64,000 nt of DNA from Formicarius rufipectus (lineage: Eukaryota; Chordata; Aves; Passeriformes; Formicariidae): the NCBI GenBank assembly GCA_013399695.1, contig VXAU01002296.1, positions 2,016,744-2,080,743 of the forward strand, written 5' to 3'. Each line of letters starts with the position of its first letter. Within the stretch, counting starts at the first letter, position 1. Below, piece by piece: positions 42,801 through 57,800 of this stretch. The position numbers were made by a program, and so were the translations under genes. The notes below the pieces were generated by a model. That model was not told the DNA's origin and made no database searches. It saw only the letters and a program-made list of their open reading frames with translations.

Positions 42801-45800
42801 TTTCTCGAGACAGTATCTTGGACATAACTGATGAAATCAGTGAAGAGGATCTGAAGGTGAGCGTTGATTTACATTCAGCTTGTTTTGCTACAGTGAAAAT
42901 TTAGTGCAATATACCCCTCATAAATTTTTCTACTCTACTATTTCATTACTAATGCAGTCATTCTCTGTGGAATATGTTTTCAGAATATGTTTGTGAAAAT
43001 TTTTAAACTCAATTATCATCTTGAAATCATTGAAATCCTCAAAAATTTATTTTGCCAGATTTTTTAATAATTTTTGAATATTATCTGTATAGAATTTCAG
43101 TACAGAATTTTAATCTCCTGCACTTTACCTTTATGATTACTTATTCTAAAATGAATTTGAAACCATAACTTGGAAAAAATATCGTTGTAAAACATTTGAC
43201 CTAAATGTTGTGAAATTGACCTTTGAAACCTTAAGGCTCATGGAAAAAAATGAGTTTGAAGTACTAGCACAGTTTTTAGGACTGGAATTTAATCAAATTT
43301 GACAAATTTGTCAGACTCCTTAGCTCTTGTGCTACAGATAATGAACAAAGGAGTTAGTTTGATTTTACTCTGATTTTATGGATGTACTGGAAATTATGCA
43401 ATTAAAGGCAAGTTTTATTCCAAGAACTGGAGTAAAATTCCTTTTTATCTAATAATTGTCAATTGGTAATGTTGAACTACTTTCATTTTGAAAACTGACG
43501 GTTCATTTTCTCAGGATAGGAAAATTTTCTGAAGGAGTTTCCTAGGTGGATAAAAATCTCTAAGAAATATTTAAACTGATAATTTGCTGTAGCACTGCCC
43601 ATTTTTTCTTTTGACCTCAGCAGAAAAGAAAACCCTGAGAGTGTTTACAAATTTACTTCAAAAGCACAGTAATCATCTCTATTGAAAGAAAATAGCTACT
43701 GATTAATAGTTTTTTATTCTGCTAGTGCTGGAGAAACCTTAGTTCCTTCTTTCAGTGTCATCTGAAAATTTCAGATAATCTTTAAATTGTATTTTTAGAT
43801 CAAAGATGACAACAGTCAGTACCTTGTTCTCTAGCCGTTATCAGGTGATTTAAATGCTGCAGTTCAGTTATTTGGAGTGAGTTAACAGAAAGAATGACAG
43901 TATTCATGTGTCAGAAATACTGTTATTCTTACTATGGTCTTACTGACTTTTTGATAGGAATGCTTCGTAGATGATGCTGAAAGCATGGGTACTGTTACTA
44001 CATGGAATACATATTTCAGATACCTTACCATCCACAAAAACTTGATTTTTGTTCTCATTTTATGTGTGATTGTCTTCTTAATTGAGGTAAGAAAATCTGC
44101 ACTTGGTGTCATGTTGCTACAAATTATGTTTGTTCAAACTATGTTCTTTCTGAGAAATGGATAAAGCATCAAGACACGAGCTCTTGTATGTATTGCTTAT
44201 TGACAGCTGCTTTTAATTTTATTGCAATGACTTTTCTACTGCTTAGACCAACATTTCTTTACCAAAGATAGTGGTTAGTGCACAGCAGCAGAAGACTCAT
44301 CTTCTCAAAATTATTTCCTGCTACATGGTACCATAGATAAGAATTGTTGCCCTATGCACATCTCTCATTCATAGGTGAATAATCCCCCATTTTCCATTAA
44401 AATATATATTTACAGAGTCTCAGGGAGTTAAAACCAAAAATTACTGGTTTTTTTTTGGTGAATATATACATAAATTCTGGAAAATTGCTTTGATAAATGA
44501 GTTACTATCTTTACTCCTAGTGAAAGAAGAATGGTGAGTAAGGCAGAGTGCTGAATGCTTGTGATGGCGTTTAAAAATGTATGGGGTGTTCCTGCAGTGT
44601 GCTAAGAAGACTTTTTCCAAGTACAATGTAAAGCACTATCAGAAAAACTGCTGAATAATGTCTGGCTGTTCATGGGAGTCTGACTGTTTTTCAGAAATTA
44701 ACAGAATAGTTATATATAAACTTAACATTTATAATAAATGTTAAGAATAAAACAGAATTCAGAAAACAGAAATTACCTACTTTTTTGTCTTGTCTGTCAA
44801 TTTAGGAGAGACAGCATATGGAATCTCATAGTGTCCTCCTTTACTGTTAATATTCTAAATCAAGTGTTTTTCTGAGGGAAGGAGCATGTTTCAGACTGGG
44901 AGATCAATGCAACTATATTCATGTGTAAACTTATAAAATATGGTGCCAATTTCTCTTGGTATTTTTCAACATGATCTGAAAGAAGAGAAGAATGCATTAG
45001 GAGTATAGCATTAACTTCTGGCTGATTGTGTCAGTGAAAGATGTTTAGCAGTTCTGTGTTCGGATTCAAACTTACGTTATCTTCGTAGCTGGAGAAAGAT
45101 GTGATGGATGAATTTGCACTAATGTTGTGTGGCAGGTGATTTAAATTAGTTCTCTTGGATAAGGAATAAATCCTAAAGCTTAGATCCAGTTTAACATCCT
45201 AAATTTTCAAACCAGCTCCAGAAGCAAGGTAGTATTTGGATGTATAGGTCTTCATATCATGTACGTTTTATTTTCATGGTGGTGGAAAATGGCTGTGTAA
45301 ACCTACAACAGCAAATCTGAATGTGAGTTATAGAGGCAAAGGAAATTGTAACTTTGAGGTGTATCAGATTCATCCTTGTTTATTCAGCATATATTTCTAA
45401 ACTTGATTACACATTTTTGCTTTTATATTAGACTAAAACCTTTTTAAATAGTTTAAAAGCCTCATCTTCTAATTGAAGAACAAATCTTATGACAAAGAAT
45501 GTTTCCATAATAGTTAAGCTTTCCAGTGTGGCTATTGTTTAAGTAAAGGCCTTTTGATAAATGAATGGGCTGGAAGATACTCAGCCATAGCACAGTCCTT
45601 AGCAAACCTCTGTGCATGAACTGAAATACCATGCCAGGGAATTACGTGGCCTGTGCTGACAGTCTGTACCCTTCTAACCTTAGACAAGGAAGAGAGACTA
45701 GTGATGAACATCCAAGTGCTGAACTGAGAAAGTAGTGACAAGTAAATTGAAAGTGGAGTTGTGAGACTGTTGTGGAATTGATAGAGATACTATTTTAGAT

Positions 45801-48800
45801 TTGGAATGGATAGCTTTGTATTGAAGGTTCCAAGGGGAGTCCATGCAGATCACCATACACAGGGCATCAGTTGTACATTCTTCCTAGATTTGCAAGGTGT
45901 ATGTGTGAGTAGCTCACTTAAGCAGCTCAAAACTGTGTTTCCTAGATGAGGTGCCCAGAGACTAGCATTGCTGAACTGGAAGAACAGCAGTTATTAATGA
46001 AAACATAGAGAAAGGCTTTGTGAAATTGTTCTTCACAATATTATCTACCTTCATCATCACAGCTGAAAAAAACTTCTCTATTATGCAGAGTCAAGATGAG
46101 AACAGAATTCTATTGTGAGATGTAAACATCTTACTGTGAAAGAAGCCTGATTCTTATAAATAATGCAGGACATGGTGGTTAATCTGGAGTTTTTTACTGT
46201 AAGGCCTGCAAAAATAAGCTGCTCTCAAGGAGAAGATTTTGATTATGTGCTGAGGTATTATCACAATACATTTCTATACCATAAAAATATATGGGACAAA
46301 AATGTGTTAAACTGTTTCAACCCTTAGAGAGAAAGATCATAGGCAGAAACGGAGCAGACTGTAATGGTGGCGGACTAGATGAACATCTCCAGTATTTCAG
46401 TGGACAGACAAAAAATGTGTTACAGACTAAGCTTCTGTTGAGCACTGAAATATCTCACAATAAAAAAAAAAATAAATTTTAATTCTACATTTAAAGAATG
46501 TTATAAGTAGAGTAAGTGGAGATTTATATAAACTAAGCAGCCAAACAACATCAGACAAATAGATACACGAAATGTATATATCAGCTGGCAGGAACAACAA
46601 TGCAACAATAATAATGTTAAAGGTTTGACATTCATATATGAACAGCTGTCTTTGAAGATAGAGACATACTCTTTTGGAGTCATCAAAAATATTCATCTTT
46701 AAAACTTAAAATATGTGAAAGCATACAGTTGTCTTTAGGAATACATTATCAAGCCTTTGTTAATAGTATGGTAAAAAACAATACAAGAATATTTAGGCAT
46801 TTGAGAGCCTGATTGTAATACAAGTCTAAATGTAGCTTTCCTGGTGGGATGCACTAAATTGTTTTTGTCGAATGAAAAGCAGGTATGACAGATATTTTGC
46901 TTTAGAGAGGTGTGCCTTCCATCCATTTATTATGCTCCCTCTAAAAACAGTATAAAGCCAATGAAAGAAGATCAGTAAGAAAAAGTACATAAAGTGATAA
47001 GACAAAATTTGACTCTGTTTTCTTTGGTCACAGGTAGCTGCGTCTCTTGTTGGGGTATGGTTTCTTAAAAAGTAAGTAATAGTGATCATTTATTGAGAAA
47101 TTTGGGGTCTCCTTTGTATTGATTTTTGCTGTAAACAGTTAATAAATTTTGCCAGAATTCCATGTGGATAGGCACTAGCTTATATTTAAGAAAATGGTTC
47201 ATAGATGGGTGATCTAAATATCTTGTGTAGGTGGTGTCTGTAACTGGCACTTCTTTAAGTGCCTTGTAAGTTTGTGCCTTGTAATTGAGTACCCAGCAGT
47301 GTATGCAAGACTTTTCCTGGGTCATCTCACTCTAGGGATGCATGGATCTGATTATCCTCAGCACTCTGGGGTTCACTGCTGTCTTTCAGAAGTACCAGCT
47401 GAGGTTTTTGTTTAGGAACATTTTAGGGGAGCCATTTCTGTTAGACCCCATTTTACAACTTCCTCTGCTTACCTGCGAGAAGTTCCCAGAAGTTACAGGG
47501 TCAGGCAATTAATTGAAGTTTAAAACATACTGAGCAGTGGTATGGCTTTTGCTGGGTTAATGCTTTTGATCCCTGTTTTGGTCCTGCAGAGATAGGTCTG
47601 TGTTTCAATATAGAAGCATATGGTGACTTAGGTCTGATCTGGAGGAGGAGGAATTTATGTTGATTTCCATTTACAATGGATCACTAGGCCTTTGATTTTT
47701 TTAGTACACTAAAGCATTTTGCTTCCATAATAATTCGGGTTTTTTTCAAGACCTACTTTTTCTGCTTAAAAGAAATGGGTGTGTTTTCCTTGATTAGGCT
47801 AGGTTTGTCAATGGTTAAACAGGCAGTAGATTTGCAAGAGAACTACCAGAGCCATTCATAATTTATATTTCCATGTACATGACAATATTGTAAAAATTAT
47901 TTGAAATAGATTTATATAACCATTAACATAGTTTTAAAACATTAACACTGCAGTACTGTTTGGTTTTGTTTAGTAAAGATTTAAAAAAACCACCATTTAT
48001 TTTTAATTTCCATCACACAGGACTGCTTTGAAGGCAAATTCAACACAGTCAGAAAACAATACCTCTGACAAACCTCCTGTGATTGTCACTGACACTAGCA
48101 GCTACTACATCATTTACATCTACGTGGGAGTGGCAGATACCCTGCTTGCCATGGGAATCTTCAGAGGTTTGCCCCTTGTGCATACACTTATAACAGTGTC
48201 TAAAACTCTTCATCAAAAGATGGTTCATGCAGTTCTTCATGCACCTATGTCAACATTCAACTCTTGGAAAGCAGGTAACTGAGATGGTAACTGATTGACT
48301 CATCTATGCATTTAATTTCAATTAAACAGTTTTCATTCTGTTAAAAGATACTGTTGCCTTCCATTTACCGTGTCAATCAAGTGGAATGTTAAAAGTTTGC
48401 CACATAAAGTATTCTGTGAATTTTTAAATGAAAATTGATTGCACTTAAATGTGACATATTTCGACTGTCACTTCTGATTCTGAACTATCACCGTGTAAGT
48501 TGAGAAAATGAACTGTTAACTCCTATAGGCAATAAAACTAGAATAACTTCCAATGAATAGACCTTGTCTAAAACTGCAGTATAAAAGATGTAGTCAGCTA
48601 TGTTGTGAGTGACAAGGAGTCAGGCGTGGATGATAAATAGTGCTTTATCTCGTGAGTAGTCCTACTAAAATGGCTTAAAACATTAGTTCGTGTGAATAAT
48701 GATACTTGTATTCAAATTTGGTTCTGGAGTTGCTACAAAGCTCATTATATAACTGGTGCAACAAGTTCCATCCCCCACCGTACATGAAGTTCCTGTCTCA

Positions 48801-51800
48801 TGTGCTTCTTACTGATGTGTACTAGATTACAAGAGACACCACTAAATGACAATACAACATAGGGTTTCTCCTTCATTTTCCAATTTTGTTGTTGCCTGAT
48901 GATTAGTACAGTAATTCTTGTCAGAAACAAACAAAATAATGATTACAAACTCATACATATGCTGATATACAAAATTATTTGCATTTGAGCAGGGCCTGCT
49001 ATATGAGGGCTACGGACCTTGTGCTTTGTGCTTCAGTTCTGCCCTTTTCACTTGTTTTTTTGTTTTTATTTTTCTAGCTTTTTTCCAAGACCTGAAAGGG
49101 AAGTTGTATAGCCAAATTCCTCTGTGGGGATAGAAACTGTAGCTCCACTGAACTGGAATGGAATTGCTTGTACTTGAAAAAATACTGAACTCATCTGTAA
49201 TATTTTGTATTCAGAAAAAGAGTTGTACCTTTTGTTAAAGTAATAAATGTAGGGTTTTGTGGGTATTAAAGAGTTTGACTTCTTTTTATTTCTTAATCCA
49301 TAGGTGGTATGCTTAACAGATTTTCAAAAGATACTGCAGTACTGGATGACTTGCTTCCACTTACAATGTTTGACTTCATTCAGGTTGGTGGAATAAAAGT
49401 TCTAACTTTTGCTGTTTTACAACAATGTAAGGTTTCATTGTACACCATGCAAAAGAAGTCATATAATTTTTTTTTTCAGTCTATATATCTATTTACATAG
49501 CTGCTTATCCTGTAAATTAACTTTTAATGCTTCCTTTTTGAGTACTTGCTTATGTGTGTACCTCTACTGCTTGTGCAAACCACTTAATACTCGGGCTCAG
49601 AAACATTTTTGCCCTGCAGATCCCTACAGGATACATATCCCTGCTGCTGCCCACATTCAACTACAAGACCTAAAGGGTATTTCTGAGTTTCTTTCCATTA
49701 TCTTGGCTCAAGAATACTATTTTTTTTCATACTATTTTTTGATAGCATTCAGTCATTTTTATGGCCTTACCTCCTTAAGCTCTTCTGTTCCCAGTTTGCT
49801 AGCGTCACCCTTAATTAATTTCTTTTTAATCGAATATATTCTTGACTTTCTATTCTTTCATCTTCCATGGAAATGCCAGCTTTTCCTTAGATGGAACTGG
49901 TGTTCCTCTCTGCCTTTATTCAGGAGATATACAGACCCAACTTTATCAACCCAAACACTCTGCTGTACAGATTGCCTGTCTCCATCTTGAATTTGCTCTT
50001 CTTTACAGTCTCTACCAACATGATGATTTGATAAAGACAGTATTCCTTTCCTCATATCTTTGTTAGTAATTGATAGCTTTGGCTCATGACTTCAGAGAGG
50101 CCAGGGCAGCTTGATATGAAGTGGTTTGAGTATATAACAGCTCTACTTCATGTCTTGCTGACATCATGAAGAATTGCTGAATGAGTAGACATAGACACTG
50201 AGACCATGAGTCATTAATATAATCTTTGCTGTGATCAGGAGTCACTACTGTCTTTTCTGGTGTGGCCATTTTGTTTCTGGTATTTTGGATCTACCATGGA
50301 GATGTTATTCTAGAATTAGGTTAGTTTCTCTGTCTGTACATTCCAAGCTTTCTACAAGAATCTGAGTGGTTTTTCATGTTTTCAAGAATAAGAAAAATCT
50401 CAAGATTTGGCTTTTCTGTTCTGATGCCTTGCAGAGGCTTACCTATGTTCCAGTGTCCTATAGATTCACATCTCTCTCCTCAGTCTCAACTGCAGAGGCT
50501 CCTGAACATCCACAATAAACTGTCCTGTCTTTCAGGTTCTTCTCTTGAAGCTCATTGAGCCTACACACTGTCTTGAATCATTTTACTAGTCATTTCTTCA
50601 TAAAAAATTCCTTCTGATTCTCCATAGATTCAGACTTATTTGTCAACTTCAGACTTTCACGGACTCTACTAATGAACAAAGTAAACAGTAAAGTTATACA
50701 AAGGACTTTTTCCTTCTGTGCTGATTGTTGAAGAGTCTCAGAACATGGAAGGGACCTCTGGACCTAAGACCTGGAACCTCTCCAACTCCTCTGCTCAAAG
50801 CAGGCTCAGCTGGAGCAGGTTGCTCAAGGCCAAGTTGTAATTGGGGTATCACAAAGGGCAGGGACTCCACAAGGCCTCTAAGTAACCTGTTCCAGTGTTT
50901 GACCATCCCCAAAATGAAAGTGCTTTTTCTTATTTTTAAATGGAATTTTGTGCATTTCAGCTTGTGCCTATTGCCTTTTATCTTCCCAGTGTGTGCCATT
51001 GAAAAGAATTTGGCACAAGCACATTTGCTCCCCAAGAAATACCTAGTGGTACTTATCTAAACAGAGTATAATTTTTAAATATATGTAAGTTATATAAATT
51101 TGCATATACAAAAAATTTAGAATTTATATAAATATAATAAATACCACCAGATAGTTATACAAAGTGCTGAGATCCCCCTAAGCCTTCTCTTAAGGCTAAA
51201 CCCAGCTCTATTAATCTGTCCTTGTATGTGAGTTTCTCCAGTCCCTTTATAATCTTCAAGACCTTTCAATGGACTCACTCCAGTATGACTGCATCTCTCT
51301 TGTACTGGGGCGCGCACTCTAGACACAGTCTCACTAGTGCTGAAAAGAGGGCAAGCATTACTTTCCTGGATCTGGTGGTGATACTGCTGCTGGTGACCTT
51401 CCTCTCTGCAGTGTGATGTTGCTGCCTCATGGTCCTCTAGAATCCCCAAGACCTTCTCTAGAAAGCTGCTTTCCAGTCAGTCAGCCTTGAGCCTGTACAG
51501 GTGCATGTGGTTATTTCTTCCTGGGTGCAGACATCTGCAGAAAAGGTTGGCTGCGCTGGGATGCCTGAATGTGAGCTTCGTAGAGATGGAGACAGTCTCT
51601 GCTAACCTTCAGTTTATGTTTGCTAAGTTCATCCTTCTGTCTTCCCTGAGAATTTGACACAAAATTATAGCCCTGGTCTCTCTTCTATAGGAACAAGCTG
51701 GTAGATGACTGTGGCTAACTGCTTGTTTAGGGACACTGCCTCTGTTGCAGCTCTGGATGTCGTACCATAGTTTTTCTTAGTATTTTTACGGGCATTAGAC

Positions 51801-54800
51801 ATGCCAAAGAATCTTCCCTTTTAAGAAGCAACACTTTTCATGCAAGATGAATGAGGCTTCAGGATGAAAGAGGCCAGTGTTGCTCTCCAGTCCCTGGGAT
51901 ATACTCAGTTGCCCTTAAAAGAAAAAGTGACATCAGCCTTTCCATTAGTGAACAGAGATAACATCTGTTCTCTGACAGCTGTCCAACCTGCTTCCACACA
52001 TCTTGCGTATAAACTGTAGCCAGCTAATGACTGTGGTGATATTACCACTACTCTTAACATCCGTCTTGGTCTTCTACCAGTGTTTACAGTGGAGTCATCA
52101 TTTCCTGGAGATCCTTCATGTGAGATGCTACTAGAACAATTTGCTTGTCCCTAGCATTTAATACTGTCACACTCAAAAGATCATAGTGAACTTGTTGAAT
52201 ATTTATGCCTATGGTCATGACAGGTTTTCCCTAAATAGTTAACTCCTGTCAGTTAATCAGATTGACTGCTGCAGTCATTGCCACTCTGAACCCTTGCTGA
52301 GTTGCTGTCTCTACCACTAGCTGCATTTTCCAAACAGAAACATTGGAGTATGTCTCTCTGTCTGGCTTCTGTCCCAGGGCTGAAAGCTCAACATCTGAGG
52401 TTACTGCAGCACAGCACTGTGACTCTTAACTAGGTTGCATGATCCCTCTGCTGCCATTCCTTAACCATATACCAGTATAGTTGACTTGTGTTTTAGATTT
52501 TTGCTTCTGCTTTTTTAGAGAAGGTATGATCTTCTGTCTGACTTTACACTTATTTTGCGTTTGGAGCTTATGAGGTAACACAAATTTTCATATTCTACTT
52601 TTTAGTCAAATAACTGTGGGGCCATCAGTAAGAGCAATATGGCATCATGAGTGACTGTAATCTCAAGTAATGTGAGAGCTGTATAAGTTGGCTCAGTATC
52701 AGCTGAACAGCTCATTTGCTTCTTGACAGTTAGAGATACAAGTGTTATTACATTTTGTGGTTTGAAGTAATGAGTAAACACAAATCCATTCTTGCATTGT
52801 TGCAGACCAGTTGCTATACAGCCTGCACAAGCATAGCCTACATGTGTCACCATTCCTTTAGGATAAATGAGGAAAATAGTAAAAGAAATCATAGATTCAT
52901 GAAATTGTTTGGGTTGGAAGGGACCTTAAAAATCATCTGGTTCCAATCCTTCTGCTATGAGCAGGGACACCTTCCACTACACCAATTTGCTTGAAGCCCC
53001 ATCCAACCCAGCCTTGAACACTTCCGGGATGGGGCATCCACAGCTTCTCTGGGCAACCTGTGCCAGTGCTTCACCAGCCTCACAGGGAAGAATTCTTGCT
53101 AACATGTAATCTAAATCTACACTCTTTCAGTTTAAAGCTGTTTTCCCTTTAGCTACTTCAGCTGCTGCAGTACTTTTTTTAAAATGTAGGCTTTGATGTT
53201 GCTATTGCATTACTCAGACTTCTGATAAAAAAAAAGGTAGGAAATTTGGAAAGTGCCTACCTGTTCCTGAAAGACCTTTAACTTGGAGCACTGGAAATTT
53301 AAATCCTTCTTTGAATTTATGTGTATATAGTAGCAAAAGCACCAACTGCATGTTTCTTCCTAATGTGAAAATAATTTTACTTTCCATCTCTTTGCTGACT
53401 GGTCATTTGCAGTGATGTTCAATGCTGTGTTCATTGTTTTGTCCAAATTGTCTTTTTGCAGTTGGTTTATGCTGGTAAGTTTGCAGCTTGATGTAGTTGT
53501 TTAATATTGAAAGTAACACCCTGATACAAGGCAAAACTTTGCTATTCTATGTAGACTGATATACTTGATTTTCATTAAATTTAGGGATGAGACAAAAACA
53601 GTCTAGGTGCTTACAGTTCTTCTAGAGTAAAGATCAAGACCTGATTTAGCTAAATCTGGCTAGAGCTACTGAGAATGAGTAGAATGGTAGTAGTCTCTGG
53701 TGGGTTAAATGGATTAACTCTGGAATGATTTTGTTCCTTTTGAGTCCTCTGTCATCTTAAACTACCTTTTTTTTTTTCCTTCTGAAATTGTTAATTTGTC
53801 ATACCACAAGTTCTCATAGAACTTATTTCCTGTCTTCAGATCAGGATGAACAGTAATTCTAGTTTCATATGTGAGTTGCAGTCCCTTGAGCAAGCAATGG
53901 AGTACGACTTCCCACTTTTTCTGATCCTCAGCAAAACTGCTTTGCCCAGAACCCACAGGAGACTGGCACTCAACTCCTGACGCCAGTCCACACACGAGAG
54001 GGACAGTGCTCGTAGGTTTGGTGGGTGACTGCAGGTATTAAAAGTGTCGTTCTTACAATTTTTACTGGAGGTTGAGTGCCTAGCTGATACTGTTTTTGTG
54101 TGGCTTCATAATTTAGAAGCCTGTGGTACTGATTGTACTAGAGAAAACACTTCTTTCATCTATTAGGAAAGGTGGCAGCTTATTCCAACAGGTTATAAAT
54201 CTGGTCCAAGTTATTTGTGATCTTTTCATGGAGGTTTGTTCTCAGCTGCAAATCCTGCTTAGGTTAGTACTTTGCTGAAACAATACATAGCTGCCACAGA
54301 AAGGAGATTCATCACCAACCTGTAGCCTGTGAAATTACAAGTTTACTATATCAATAGTATTTTTCTTTCATTCTACAGTTAATACTGATTGTGATTGGCG
54401 CTATAACAGTAGTCTCAATATTACAACCCTACATCTTCCTGGCATCAGTGCCTGTGATAGCAGCCTTTATTCTGTTAAGGGCATACTTCCTCCACACTTC
54501 TCAGCAGCTGAAACAACTGGAATCTGAAGGTAGGAACAGCAAAATTGGTAGACTTCTAGATCCACAACAAATCAGTTGAGAAGTGATTCACTCTTTTCTC
54601 CTCTTTTTTGCCTTTACTCTTGCAAGATGACATTGTCTCTGGCAGCAGAACACATAATGTCCTTAAACTCAGGTCTGGTACTGACCCAGCCAATACAGTG
54701 TGCTCTGCTGCCAAAGAGCAATAAAGAAAGTATTTTTTTAAAGATGGGCTTTATCACCACTGCAGCTGAAAACAAATAAAGGCCTGACATAGAGTTTTCT

Positions 54801-57800
54801 TGAGAGTAACTGTAACTTAAAAAACTGTGGTCAGACTTTGTATGTGCCTTTCTAGTTTGTTTCTTTGTAAGAAAAATTTACAATGGATATATATTGATTA
54901 CAAAGAACTCCTATTTCTGAATAAGTTATTTGACTAAATTTCCTTCCTCTCCCCCATTAAGAGACTAAAATGTTCCAAATAAAATTGGAAATCTCATTCT
55001 GAAGTGTGAGTTTGCAGAACCAGGCACTGCTACCTGGCTTTGCAAAAACTGACAGATCCTCAGCAGATCAGTCCTGAATCCTGAACAGTAACGATCTTCT
55101 TCCCTTTTGCTTAAGTGTAATTCTGGAAGTTCATCAGATTTAAGTCTAAATTTATTTGACGTTCACAGGGATTCAGCATTGGCACACCACTTTATACGTA
55201 ACGCAAAATCTCCTTAAAATTACCGTGTCAGTACACCTGAATCCAGAGCATGAAAATACACTGCTTGTGCTAGAAAAGCTTTTCATGATGGAATTATCAA
55301 AATTATAGGAATTAATTTTGTCTGGGGAGGAGCGACCTTTCTCTTACAGCATCTTACAGAAGGCTGGAAGGTTCCCCAAGTAGTGTGCTAACTGTGAAGA
55401 ATTGATGTGAGCCCTTCCTGTCAATATACTGAATGCAATTTCAACCCATTCTTGCAAAGACAGTTGTTGATTATTCTGTGTTAGGATTACGTCAGTCATG
55501 TACTCCAACAACATATGTAGATTACACAGTGGGAATAGTTACACTGCTGTGAGTTAGAGCATAGGGCGCGTGTGTTTGCATTATATCGAAGGTATTTGCT
55601 TATGCATATTTCTGTTGTTCTAATTTAAACACTTTACAGCTCGGAGTCCAATTTTCACTCATCTTGTTACAAGCTTAAAAGGGCTGTGGACACTGAGAGC
55701 TTTTGGAAGGCAGCCGTATTTTGAGACTTTATTTCACAAAGCCCTAAACCTACACACAGCAAACTGGTTCCTCTATCTGTCAACACTGCGCTGGTTCCAG
55801 ATGAGGATAGAAATGATTTTTGTTGTCTTTTTTGTTGCTGTGGCATTCATCTCTATTGTAACTACAGGTATGGTAACTTCACCCAACTACTGAAATGGAA
55901 ACCTTCTGCTTCTTGAACAGCTCAGCTTTAGAAATTTCTGAGAGAAATAAACTGTTACAAAATCTGGCATATATTGGAGACACTGATTTAAGTATGTCAT
56001 AATAGTAAACACAATTTAGTTTCAATAGAAATTACACCATTATGATTTGCAGTCCAATATTGTAGAGGACTCATTAAGGTGATTAGTCTGAAAATAATAA
56101 CTGAAGAGATAAAACTTTCCTTTTATTGACTGTAATTGCTGTAAAAGCAATCTCATGTTTTAAATCACATTACTGTACTAAGAAGCTTGAGTGTTAATTA
56201 TCATCTGTGTAGCTCGAAGGTTTTAATAAATAGAAGTTAATGTTCCTCTCACTTGCAAATGGCTAAGACATGCAAAGTTTTAATAATCTTATAAAGCCAC
56301 ACTGGTAGCAGAAATAGTCATCCAGTTCCTTAATTCCCAACTCATTGACCCATTTTCCTATGTGAAGTTTCACGAATTCCATTCGAAGTCCCCTCAAAAA
56401 TTACTCATGAGTCTTAATAAACAAAATACATGAATAAGAATCACACTCTATCTTGCTATCTGACTTGTATTTGAAGTGTTTCTCATGACTGCGCAGAGAA
56501 TAGGAGAATGATGTCCCCAAAAGATTGGAATAATTCTGTTCTGTGGAAAAACTCTGCCGTAGATTACTTCAAATACAGTTTTTAATTCACTGTGCTATTA
56601 TTAGACATCGCTCTGTCTCTTCAGATTTTACATCGAACTTCATGGGCAGCATCTGGATGAAGTTTCAGTACTATGGTCGCTGATCAACAAGAATTTGATG
56701 ATTTTGTGGAGGAGGTTTCTAAATTCAACAATATTCAAATTTCATTGAATTGTACTTTAGTGTTGAAAAGGAGTTATGTAAAAGTGTGCATATTATCATA
56801 TATTGTATGGTTTATGAAATGCTATCCTCCTTGTATGAGCAGCTTTCCTTATAAAAAAATCAACCACACAAATACTTCTGTTTGAAAATAGGCACCTACA
56901 GTACTTTTGTTACAAAAGAGACTTTTAGTTCCCCTAAAATTCATAGGAAAACTGTATCCCCTGCTACTCTTCTCATTTCTAACTTTGTGCCCTTACCAGT
57001 TTGGGGTTTTTAGGAAAACCATTTATTGTGTTACAATTTTCTGGATATTTTATTTGAGAAAAGGGGTTAGAAGCATTTTTTAAAATGTTAAAACTTGTCA
57101 TCTTGCCACCATTGTAACCTTTACTGCCCTTGAAGCAGCACTGAATTCATTTTCTGAATCTATCAGCTTTCATGAGAGATATTTTGCTTTTATTGCTTAC
57201 TTCTATGATTACTCTGATAACAAGATGTCTGTAAGAAAAAGAGACTGTTTGCTGAAGAAAACCATAGAAGAAATGGAGAAATCATAGAAAGGCATTTGGC
57301 TTAAATTCTCAATTCCTTTTAACATACAGTGAGGTTAAAAATCAACAGTGGGTTAATTTAAATGCTTATATTGTATTTTATGAACTCATAAAGGAAAATC
57401 CATGGGAAATCCCATGCTTGTTACAACAGACAATTAAAACTAAAGAATTTATATCTGCATTTTTGTGAAAGACTAACAAGAAGATGTCCTCTATTTGTTG
57501 AAGAAATGAAAATGTAAACCAGTGCAACTATTTTGAATTTTAAAATTATTAGCTGTTTTTGGTGTTTTAGTTAGGTAATCATTTCACAGATTCATAAGTG
57601 TTGGGAAAAAGGAAGTCAAATCAAGATTGCAGAGACCTGATTTTGCTTACAGCTTAAGTACCAAGATTTAATTTTTTCCTCTGCCAAAGCAAGATTAGTG
57701 TTTCTAGTGAATTCAGTGCCAAAGCCAAGCGTTTAGCTGGTGATTAAGCTCTCAGTCCTTTGTATGATTAACAAATCCATGTTTTCTCCATGAAATAAAC

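Larger units (their letters stand above)
49384..54378 (+). other. CFTR intron 18
   Basis: Intron of 4995 bp with two antisense CR1 copies (about 50731-51550 and 52888-53150). A pyrimidine-rich stretch at 49409-49990 is open in one frame but resembles no protein. The part from 51560 to 52600 matches nothing I know. Confidence 0.93.
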
